A DNA stretch of 64,000 nt. Source: Otis tarda (taxonomy: Eukaryota > Chordata > Aves > Otidiformes > Otididae). This document shows, one piece after another, positions 47,797 to 58,097 of the stretch. The translations under genes and the position numbers were made by a program. The notes under the pieces are model-generated. The model saw only the letters and a program-made list of their open reading frames with translations, had not been told where the DNA came from and did no database searches. The first letter of the stretch is position 1; each line of letters starts with the position of its first letter. The stretch lies in assembly GCA_026413225.1 (NCBI GenBank), contig CM048591.1, positions 44,497,303-44,561,302 on the forward strand. The letters run 5' to 3'.

Positions 47797-48541
47797 TGTC
47801 TGTGTGTCACGTTCCGGTTTCGGACGAGAGGAAGGCCCCCTTGCGTTCTAGCCGACCTCAGACGAGTCTGGGAGGCTAGGGGCGGCTGGACCGACCTCTC
47901 ACACACCGGAGCGTGATTTTGTTCATATTCTCGGGAACAGAATTAAGACTCAAAACGGAGTCAAGTGCCAGGTAGCTTTATTAACCCGATAAGAAGTTTG
48001 TAAATGGAAGAGAAAGGAGAGAAAGGAAGGAAAGAGGGAAAAGAGTTTCGGTTGTAATAGCTACCACCACGGAGCTGCAGCGTCCCGACAGTTCAGTTCA
48101 CTCGATGGGGCGACGATCCGTCCGGTGTTGGTCGTCTCGATGTCGGTTCCGGCGAATGTGTATTCCGGTGAACAAAGTGAAGTGTAGAAGTGTAGAAGTC
48201 TTGAAGTGTAGAAGAAGTGTCTTAGAAGAAATCTCTCTGTCTCAGTCCAGAAATGTCCCTTTTTATGTTGGTTGTTTTCATTGTATTTCGAGAGCTGGTT
48301 TTCCTAACCGTACCCCTCACCTGGTGGCGATATGCATGCCCATTATCGGGTGATCCATTACCGGGCGATATGCATGCCCATTATCAGGTGATATGTATCT
48401 CTGGGCGCATGCCGGGGGCTAGGGCTAGATTTCTCGGAACCTGCTCTGCATTCAGGTTTGCAAGACAACAGGAGTTGCCTTGCAAGATAACAGGAAGCCA
48501 TTGCTCGGGTGGTGGCCCGCTGTTTCAACAATGTTGAGACA
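47797..48541 (-). mobile_element. Solo LTR of an endogenous retrovirus
   Basis: A 745-bp element bounded by TGTCT at 47797 and AGACA at 48541 (5-bp terminal inverted repeat, TG..CA ends) and flanked by a 4-bp AATT duplication (47793-47796 and 48542-48545). Read on the minus strand it has an LTR layout: U3 with an internal direct repeat, a TATA-like CATAAAAA at 48267-48260, and a polyadenylation signal AATAAAGC at 47982 downwards, followed by U5. No internal gag/pol/env sequence flanks it, so it is a recombined solo LTR. A 4-bp duplication fits gammaretrovirus-like (class I) elements; the family name is not determined. Confidence 0.8.
48326..48393 (-). repeat. Direct repeat inside the LTR U3 region
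   Basis: The block CGATATGCATGCCCATTATC occurs twice (starting at about 48327 and 48366), separated by GGGTGATCCATTACCGGG. It lies upstream of the TATA-like element in the minus-strand reading, the usual place of LTR enhancer repeats. Confidence 0.7.
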
Positions 48542-48545
48542 AATT

Positions 48546-51500
48546 TTTGATACAGTCTTTTACACTGTGCTAGCCAGAGACTGCAGTATAGGTATATCCT
48601 GAGATTATTCTGATCAATTCTCAAACACATATTGTTAAGAGAAAAGGTCCCTAGCTTAGCCAAAGTTATACTATGGGTTTAATTTTTTTCCTCTTTGTCA
48701 GTATTTTCATGTATCTTAGGACAATATAGAAAGGTGTTAGAAGCAAAACGAAAAAGAAGATAACAAAAGTGTCAAAAGACACTTGGAATACAGATTAAAA
48801 AAAAATTGAACCTCCTAAAGTACAGCAAGCATGCTGTGTGGTAACTGTAAAATCAGTGTAAAATGAAAAGTAGGTTCTACATGTTGTGAACCTTTCCCTT
48901 TAGAAAGCAGTAGTTAAACATTTATTTAAACGAATTTATGGCATTTGAGAAGAAAGGTCAGTGCTGGTTGATTAAACATTGCTGATAGAACTCACTTCTT
49001 TATAGAAGAAAACAGTCTTGTTTGCGAACAGGTGACGTTCAACTAGACAGAATTCACAGCTGGTTTAGAACTGTAAGCATCCAAAAGCATGTAACTTCTT
49101 TGAAATAAACTTTTCTCCTAGAACATAAAATCCCAAGTGTGTCATTATTTTGAAAATAAGGTACATGCTGATGAGAAATCCCCAGGTATTTTATTATGCC
49201 AGTTGTCTTTTGTAGTTTCAAATGACAGTCAAAAAGACAATGGGAGTGAAACCCCTTCACAAAGGCCTGTTTTCCCTGAAATGTCCATGTGGGAAAGGCA
49301 GCTCTAGATTCCACATTGCTAAGAAAAGTTCTTCTTTGTGCAAAAGTCTCACATCTGCAGAAGTTTTGTGTTGGCTGGGTGGATGAAGGGTAAGATCCAC
49401 CAAGTCACACTGAGATCGCTCGCAAGGCAGCGTCACGCCACCGGTGCAGGTGCTGTCTGCCTTGCTATGCCATGAGGTCTGGGGCTCGAGCAGTGTGAAG
49501 GGGATGACTGCAGGAGGTGGATCAGGAGGAACTGCAGTAGTATGTGCAGACCTTCAGGCAGGGAAGAGTGCCATGTAGGAAGTTACTAGGCTAATTTCTA
49601 GCTAGACAATCAATCGTTTGTCTTCTTTGCTTCAGAAAGTGCTTCATTTCACCGACATGAATTTCCTATGCTGGGACAGCATCCCTTATTAACAGCTGTG
49701 ATAGCAAAGCATTTCACATCTTGGGACAAAGGTGAAAGATACCAGAGGGCGTAAACTTAAGTTTAAACTTATGTAATTATGAGTACAAATTGGCTAAAAA
49801 ATAATTTCTCAGTATAGTAGCCGTAAAATGGGCTATTACGCATTAAATTCTCTGACAATTTGTATGGATTTCCCTATGACTCATAAGCATAGTTGAACTC
49901 TAAGGTTGCCAGTAACTAAAACCGAGTGGGAAAGGATTTCCCTGTCCCGTGCTTGCCTGCTGCCCTCTCGTGGGAGTGTGAGCATTACCAGCATTTTAGG
50001 GTGAGGCTGGCTCTGGTGAGAGCGCCTTTGCAGTTCCCTGTGGGGTGAGGAAGCACTGAGCGTGCAGGTAACAGATTTTGGAAAGGCAGTCTACATGCCT
50101 CTGAGATACAAACACTGAACTGTAATCTTTAGATATCTGCATTTGTTACTTATCCACAAGATTCTCAGACAAGAAGAGTAAAGAATATGCTACCTGAATA
50201 TAACATTTGCTATCACTTTTCATGTTGTAAAATGTATAAACTAAAAGTCTTATAAGTAATCATTCCACATCAACAAAATTAAAAAAAAAAACCTGCTAAA
50301 AAATGCAGTGATTCCAGTGCACTTGATACTAAGCTAAGAAGGTAATCAAAGTATAGCTATAATTTTTTCCAGTTCACTTTGCAGAAATAAATATTTTTTG
50401 TCAATCCTGAGTGACCTAATATCATGATTGCATGGCACAATTTGTCAAGGTAACAACCAAATGGAAAAAAAGATTGGTTTTTAACATTGAACTGTAAGCC
50501 TGCAAAATTCAAAACTGCCGGAGGAAGAACATTTGGTGTAAAAGGTCAAACTGTCCTCAGAGCCGATCCTAGGTTAGATAGCTGGGACAGATCTCCCATT
50601 AATGTCCTTGTGGATTTCGTTCCTAGCTCAAATATCTAATTATATTGCTGTATTTCAAAGTACAATCTGTTCAGGTTTTTCAGATCCTGGTTTTTTAGGA
50701 TGAGTTACATGGACAGTGTCACAGAGGTTCAGCTGTGAAGGTCTAACTTCGGCATTGATTTCACCTCGGGTAATTTTAACTTTACATTATTCAATTCAGA
50801 ATTTCTAGATGATAATCTCAAAACTTTACCAGGACAATTAAAACTATTTTCTTCCACAAAGGTACAGAAGAAAGAGTGGTTGTTTTTTCCAGCTTTATTG
50901 GCAGCATGAGGAAGGTCTGAGCTGAAACTCTTCTGTTAGTGAGATACATACTAAAAAACATGATGAAGAAATGCAGCATAATATCCACAAAATAATCCTT
51001 TTGCCCAACGAATGAATCTGAGTGACTGTTTATACCGTTATTCTCTGTTATTCTTTACCATACATATTCTGTTCCATGCTGAAAGTATAGGCAATAAAAC
51101 AATTTGAAATTACTTGTAACTATTACATTTTAAAATTTAATTTTGTCCATAATTTCCATAGTTTGCCACAGCTTCTAAATTCTGAATAAGTATGAGCTAA
51201 TCAATATAAATACCTTGTGACGTAGGCAGGCAAGTAAAGAAAATTGAAGAAAAAACTTATCCTGGGCTGGACAGAAAATTTGTGCCAGAAGGAAAAGATG
51301 GCTGATTAGTTTGGGAATTCACACAGTTTGAGAGACAGTGAAAGAAAATGGGTAAAGGAAGCATTTCACTCAACAATACAAGAATTGCATTTCTATGTAT
51401 TTACTTTTGCTCTAATAACTTGATATGTCTTTGGTGATTAAATTGCAGACAGTATAGATGAAAGTAGAGAAAGGACATGCCAAGCACCTACTGGGCCAGC

Positions 51501-54500
51501 TCTGGAGAGCTATCAAGAAAGTTCAACCCATATAGCTAGGATACCACTGCAAGATGGCATGCCTTTTAAAATGGGAGTGAGGAGTGGGTAGAAAGAAACC
51601 TGTGCTTTAGCTTGCTATAGAGTAATTTTCATTGTGATAGGATTAACAGGCAGTAGCTCAAAATCCTTTTCCGTTAACTAGTTAGTAGGTAGCTATAAAA
51701 TCCTGTTCCAAAGTCAGATTTTATCTTATAACTTCCCATGATTGCTGCAAGCAGGCTCACTTTACTGATGGCAGTAGTAGCAAAAACATTTCCTTTGATA
51801 ATAGCAGTACCACACACGTATGGCTGTTCAGTGCTTTCTTTGTACAGCCTCTAGCATGCGAGGTATCTAGTCAGCAACTGGATCTTGCAGGCAGTAGTGC
51901 AATACAGAAAAGGCACTGCCATCACTCGTGCTTGAGGTGCATGCTGAGCAACTTTGTCTTGACATTATATGCTTTTGTTCTGATCAAACAATCCATCGTA
52001 AAAGTAAATTCACCTGTGCGTGAATACACATGTAGGGTTAAAATGAAAAGGATAATTTTTAAGACTTCTTGAGTATTTCGTTTCATGACTTACGCAGGTA
52101 TGGATGGGTTGTCTAGGCTAAACCCCAGCTCTCGCTTTGCAGATGTGCTAGTACAGTTCCCAGAGCCGGTTCATCACACAACACAAGGCTGATACCCAAA
52201 AGACAGTATGTGTCAAGACAGGGAGAAACCGGTATAGATGGCAATGTCAGAATCAGGCTTTGGATCACAGAGAAATATATTTCAGTTTGCTCAACTTCCA
52301 GTATCCAAGAGCACTAGTTCCCAGTTGATTCCAGAACATAGGTAAGAGGGGCATATCTAGCCCAGGGCCCATGTCCTACAGTAGCAGCCAGAGGTGCTGT
52401 TTAGGAGAACGTGTGAGCCTGGCCATTCCTGCACTCCTTCCCCCTCCTACTCCCTCCATACATAACCAGACTAGAATGCTAGAAGGTGCATCCCCATCTG
52501 TTGCTTTAGCGCTCACCATCCAAGTATTTTTCTCATAGATAGCCTAACAGGAAGCCCTAACCCAAACCCTAGCATGTTCCAAGGTATGTCACAAGGCAGG
52601 GGTTGCTGTTTGAATGTATTTCCATGAGTCTGAGGGCAGTAGCATGAACACATGGAGAAGGCAACAAGGATACCAAAGATCCAGCTGGAGAGGCACTTTT
52701 TTTCAGTGTGACTCCAAGGAAATGAGAGATTTTTATATGCGTGCTGGCTGAGAGAGATCTGAATAACATGCAAAGAAACTGTTCAACAGTCTCTTTCCTG
52801 TTCTTGAACGCGACAAAATGTCACTGTATGCTTTTTCTAAGGAAAGGAGATAGTAATCAGTGCTTGAAGAAGAAGAAAAAAATGCATGAATGCAGCTCAA
52901 ACTCAGCAGGAGCTGTAGGCCCCCACTTCTCTGAGTGTGTCAGACAAGTCTTGACTGGCTCCCACATCCGGTAGCACCCAGCAAGAGCCAGTGAGAAAGC
53001 CAAGATCTAGCTATTGTCTCCAGCTGAGCTGGGAAATCAGCAAAAGTGCTTAGCCAGGATCTTTTCCTTTTTATGAAGGTGGTATCTTCCCTCTGTGAGC
53101 ACCACTGTTTCTCTGCTCCTTTTAAGCTTCAGACTTAGTGTGAGTCAGGTGCCCTTATCCTCTGAGACAAGATGCTGAAGCTCAGGGCAGAGGCAGTGGC
53201 TCCCAAAGCGCACTGCCTTATGGTACAGCAGGACCTTGGCACTGCATGTGATGGCCATCGCCACTGCAACATGCTTATTTTCCAGATGAAAATTGTTAGT
53301 ACAAATGTTACACCATGGCCTTGTAGGTATCACAGAAACAAGTGTGAACAACTCCTGTTCTTCTGATCCTGGAAACAACCTACAAAAATCAGTCAACTGT
53401 CCAAGCTAGCATCTGAAGTAATGTTGGGATGAGGCTTGTAGAGTCCATAGCACTAGACAGAAATTTTGTGGTGGAAGAGGTATTCAAGACTGCTCAGTGC
53501 TACCTGTGGGAGATTCAGCATTGACTAGAGAGAACAAAAAGAGATGCCAGCCCTTTGCATCAAAAAATAGACATGTCATCATTTTTCCAGTGCACACTAA
53601 CTCCACAGGGGATATCGGCTGTTACATCACCCACCCCAGCAAAATATATCACTTTTGATCACATGTTTGCAATGGTTTCACCAACTCCTTTTTTAAAAGA
53701 GCAAGTATGAATGATTAGAGGGAGAGACTAGGAAAGACCAGAAGTGCTGTGGCACTGAAGGAAGTCTTCCTCTAGGGCCAGCTGCTGCTGCTGTGTGAAT
53801 GGGGCCAGGGCAGTGCAACTGCAGAACTGACATTGAAGCATGGGAGAAGCATGCGTGTGTGCTTGCACACGCACATACACACACACGTTTCTAGCGAGGC
53901 TGGTACAACTGGCAGCCTATTCATTTTTTCTGAGTCAATGAGAACCAGACCTGTTGAGGCAGTGATGTGTGTTATCTGCCTAGCCACGCATCTGAAAGCT
54001 GATAAAAAAGTGTATTATATCACAAGAAAGGTGAAGGAAGCCCGATCTCTGATCTCAGATGAGAGACAGGAGGTCATGGAGCAGAAAGTGTCTCAGAAGG
54101 CCAGAGTCTGAGAAGGTGCTGCCAGATGATGGGAGCTGTCAGCTGGGTCAGTGGGAAATCTGGAAAGGAGTGTAGATGAAAACAGCTAGCATGATGAACA
54201 TGAACAGCTACCTTCATGAACACTGAAAGAGAAAAAAGAAGTCTTTTCAGGGTAAAGACACCTTGACAGAGTAACATACAGATAATAATATCTGTGTTCA
54301 GTATTGAGGCAGATGATTGCTGCCTTCATGCACCTGCCAGGAAGAATATCCTTTTAACTTGTGGGAAGAATTGAGACTTCAACACAGAACACTGTTTGGT
54401 CTGTCCATGCCCGAGACAATCAAGATGGGGTACAGTACAGCACCACAGCCGCAGATACAAACCAGCACAGAGATTTGGAACTGCTTTCACCATGGCAAGC

Positions 54501-54870
54501 TGACTCAAGAATAACCTTTCATGTTAATCCCATCTGCTCTTCTTTACCACACAGAACACATGGCTGCTTAAGCTGTCCCTGAAGTTAACCGTTTCCCTGC
54601 AGGCAGTGGTATTCCATGTCTCTATTTGATCCCATTCAGCAACTGATCATGTCACATAAATGAAGTGCCTGCAGCTAGGGCTGGCCTCAGGTCTAGGGCA
54701 AATCAACATGCCCCAATTTATGAACCATTGTTTATTCCTTTTTAGAACAGCACTAGCTGAGAAAACTCACTGTAAACTGCAGTTAAGTGGCAATTTTCTG
54801 GGCATGTTATAGACAACACTGTTCTCTATTTTCATACAGGCTGAGACTAAGGTAAAAAAGTCAGGGGAGG
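48546..54870. other. Intergenic DNA, no gene recognised
   Basis: 6.3 kb without a supportable gene or recognisable transposon. A short (CA)n stretch lies near 53864-53887. Open frames here are short and lack family features. Confidence 0.5.
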
Positions 54871-54878
54871 AGGAGAAA

Positions 54879-55097
54879 ATGTCACACTCACAGCTTCCAA
54901 CAAATGGGATAATGATGCTGATACCGGAGCAAGCAGGTAACTCATACATATCTAGCCAGGGGTTTGGATATTTAGACCACAGGACTTGTTTTGGGAAGCC
55001 TGGTCTACTAGGGGTGGATGGAGTACACTTAACTGAGAAGGGCAAGAGTGTCCTTGGCCACTCGTCAGGCTTGCCAGGCTCACCAGGAGGGCTTTAA
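54879..55097 (+). pseudogene. CR1 ORF1 C-terminal remnant (SGNH/esterase-like)
   Basis: A 72-codon open frame whose second half reads FGYLDHRTCFGKPG, then GVDGVHLTEKGKSVLG. The DGVHL motif with following basic residues matches the C-terminal Asp-x-x-His block of SGNH hydrolases known from CR1 ORF1. The N-terminal part of the domain is missing. It lies about 115 bp ahead of ORF2, in the expected order. Confidence 0.65.
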
Positions 55098-58097
55098 ACT
55101 AGTGTTGCTGGGGGAGGGCGAGCACAGTCCAGCCCACCACTGTCAGCATGGCGCCAGTGCCAGCACCCAGAAGCCAGAGAAGGATCGCAGGTAAGTGTGA
55201 GAGAACCTAAACTGTGGAACAAAATAACTCCTATTGCTCCAGCCAGCAAGTTGGCTTTATCAGGGCCCAGCTTAAGTGTCTCTATACCAATGCATGCAGC
55301 ATGGGGAACATGCAGGAAGAGCTGGAGATGCATGCACACATGCAGGGCTACAACCTTGTTGGCATCACAGAGACATGGTGGGACGACTCCTATGACTGGA
55401 GCATGGGCATGGAGGGGTATAAGCTTTTCAGGAAGGACAGGCAGGGGCTACGAGGAAGCGGTGTCGCTCTCTATGTCAGCAACTGCTGGAGTGCGTGCGT
55501 GGAGCTCCGCCTGGGGATGGAGGAGGAGCTGACAGAGAGCTTATGGGTCAGGGTTAGAGGAAGGGCAGGGACAGGGGACATTACAGTGGGGGTGTGTTAC
55601 AGGCCACCTGGCCACCAGGACAGAGTGGATGAGGCCCTCTACAGGCAGATAGGAGCAGCCTTGCAATCACAAGCCCTGGTCCTCATGAGGGACTTCAACC
55701 ACCCCGACATCTTTTGGAGGGACAACACAGCAGGGCACAGGCAGTCCAGGAGATTCCTGGAATTCCTCCTGCAGGCAATAGAGGACCTGACAAGGAGGGC
55801 TGCCATGCTCAACCTTGTACTCACCAACAGGGAGGGGCTGGTGGGGGATGTGAAACTCAAGGGCAGCTCTGGCTGCAGCAACCATGACACAGTGGAGTTC
55901 AAGATCCATGGGGCAGCAAGGAAGCTACGCAGCAAGCTCTTTGCCCTGGACTTCAGGAGGGCAGACTTTGGCCTCTTCAGGGATCTGATGGGCAAAGTGC
56001 CATGGAAGGCAGCCCTGGAGGGAAAAGGGGCCCAGGAAGGTTGGTCCATATTCAAGGAGCACCTCCTCCAAGCTCAGCAGAGGTGCATCCTGATGAAGAA
56101 CAGGTCGGGCAAAAAGGCCAGGAGGCCCGTGTGGATGAGCAAGGAGCTCCTGGACCAACTGAAAGTAAAGAAGGAAGCCTATAGAAGGTGGAAGTGGGGA
56201 CAGGTAGCCTGGGAGGACTACAGAGAGGCTGTGTGAGAGGCCAGGGATCAGGTAAGGCAGGCTAAAGCCCTGACAGAATTGAATCTGGCCAGGGATGTCA
56301 AAAACAACATGAAAGGCTTCTATAGGTTTGTCAGGGACAAAAGGAGGTCCAAAGAGAATGTAGGCCCCCTCTGGGAGGAAACAGGTGACCTGGTTACCCA
56401 GGACATAGAGAAGGCTGAGGTGCTCAATGACTTTTTTTCCTCAGTCTTCACCGACAAGGGCTCTTGTCTCGACACCGAAGCTGTGGAAGGCACAAGCAGG
56501 GACTGAGAGAATGAAGAACTGTACTGGAAGAGCAGGTTCAGGAACATCTGAGGAACCTGAAGATGCACAAGTCCATGGGACCTGATGAGATCCATCCGCA
56601 GGTCCTGAGGGAACTGGCGGATGAAGTTGCCAAGCCGCTGGCCATTGTATTTGAAAAGTCATGGGGGTCTGGTGAGGTCCCTGATGACTGGAAAAGAGGG
56701 AACATAACCCCCATTTTTAAAAAGGGGAACAAGGAGGACCCAGACAACTACAGGCCAGTCAGCCTCACCTCTGTGCCTGGCAAGGTGATGGAGCAGATTC
56801 TCCTGGAAACCATGCTGAGGCACATGGAGAGCAAGGAGGTGGCTGGTGACAGCCAAGGGCAGATCATGCCTGACCAATTTGGTGGCCTTCTATGATGGGG
56901 TGACAGCATCGGTGGACAAGGGACGAGCAACAGACATCATCTACCCGGACTTGTGCAAGGCATTTGACACTGTCCCTCACGACGTCCTCTCTAAACTGGA
57001 GAGACATGGGTTTGACGGACAGACCACTCAGTGGATAAGGAATTGGCTGGATGGCCAAACTCAGAGAGTGGTGGTCAACTGTTCAACATCCAAGTGGAGA
57101 CCAGTGACAAGTGGTGTCTCTCAGGGGTCCATGTTGGGCCCGGCACCGTTCAACATCTTTGTCGGTGACATGGAGAGTGGGATAAAGTGTACCCTCAGGA
57201 AGTTCGCCGATGACACCAAGCTGTGTGGTGCCATCGACACACTGGAGGGGAGGGATGCCATTCAGAGGGACCTTGACAGGCTGACAGGCTGGAGAGGTGG
57301 GCCCATGCCAATGTCATGAAGTTCAACCAGGCCAAGTGCAAGGTCCTGCATGCGGCTCGTGGCAATCCCAGGCACAAACACAGGCTGGGCGAAGAATGGA
57401 TTAAGACCAGCCTTGAGAAGAGGGACTTGGGAGTGATGGTGGATGAGAAGCTCGACATGAGCAGGCAATGAGCCCTTGCAGCCCAGAAGGCCAACTGCAT
57501 CCTGGGCTGCATCAAGAGGAGTGTGGCCAGCAGGTCGAGGGAGGTGATTCTGTCCCTCTGCTCTGCCCTGGTGAGACCCCACCTGGAGTACTGTGTGCAG
57601 TTCTGGAGCCCCCAATATAAGAAGGACCTGGACCAGTTGGAGAAGGTCCAGAGGAGGGCCACCAAGATGATAAAAGGGCTGGAGCACCTCTCCTATGAGG
57701 ACAGGCTGAGAGAGTTGGGGCTGTTCAGCCTGGAGAAGAGAAGAGAGGAGACCTTATAGCTGTCTTCCAGTACCTAAAGGGGGCCTACAGGAAAGATGAG
57801 GAGAGACTGGTCAGTAGGGCCTGTTGTGACAGGACTAGGGGTAATGGTTTTAAAACAGAGGGAGGTAGATTTAGATTGGATATTAGGAAAAAATTTTTTA
57901 CACTGAGGGTTGTAGAACACTGCAACAGGTTGCCCAGAGAAGTGTCTGATGCCCCATCCCTGGAAATGTTCAAGGCCAGGCTGGATGAGGCTCTGAGCAA
58001 CCTGATCTAGTGGAAGATGTCCCTGCTTCTTGCAGGGGGTTTGGACTAGATGACCTTTGAAGGTCCCTTCCAACCCTAACCATTCTATGATTCTATG
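54880..58097 (+). mobile_element. CR1 LINE retrotransposon, long copy, inactive
   Basis: A plus-strand CR1 of about 3.2 kb. It contains the end of ORF1 (esterase-like), most of ORF2 (APE-type endonuclease and reverse transcriptase), and a complete 3' end with two ATTCTATG octamers at 58082-58097. It is 5'-truncated inside ORF1; the left edge is uncertain by about 60 bp. ORF2 is broken by nonsense codons and several frameshifts, so the copy cannot move by itself. No target duplication was found, which is usual for CR1. It is by far the most complete transposon in the window. Confidence 0.92.
55214..58010 (+). pseudogene. CR1 ORF2 (endonuclease-reverse transcriptase), broken
   Basis: The frame opens at 55214. 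The APE-like endonuclease is recognisable by YTNA (residue 25 on), GITETWW (catalytic Glu53), DFNHPDIFW (Asp160, Asn162) and SNHD at 222-225, where the usual Ser-Asp-His has Asn for Asp. Stops interrupt the frame at 56234 (TGA, probably from CGA) and 56504 (TGA, probably from TGG). A frameshift follows near 56520-56560 and another near 56860. The reverse transcriptase has YPDLCKAFD and FADD (57203-57214). An 8-bp tandem duplication, GACAGGCT at 57275-57290, shifts the frame again; a TGA at 57469 and a small deletion near 57745 follow. The remaining C-terminus runs to TAG at about 58010. Confidence 0.9.

Noticed and set aside
47808..48533. Alternative LTR edges (TGTCACG..TTTCAACA)
   Set aside because: These edges give no matching flanking duplication and only a 3-bp inverted repeat; the 47797-48541 edges give TGTCT/AGACA and AATT on both sides.
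52555..52572. CCCTAACCCAAACCCTAG, telomere-like
   Set aside because: Only two to three degenerate units; too short to call an interstitial telomere repeat.
53864..53887. (CA)n microsatellite
   Set aside because: Short and interrupted; ordinary background repeat.
55639..56055. 138-codon minus-strand open frame
   Set aside because: Antisense shadow of the CR1 endonuclease region.
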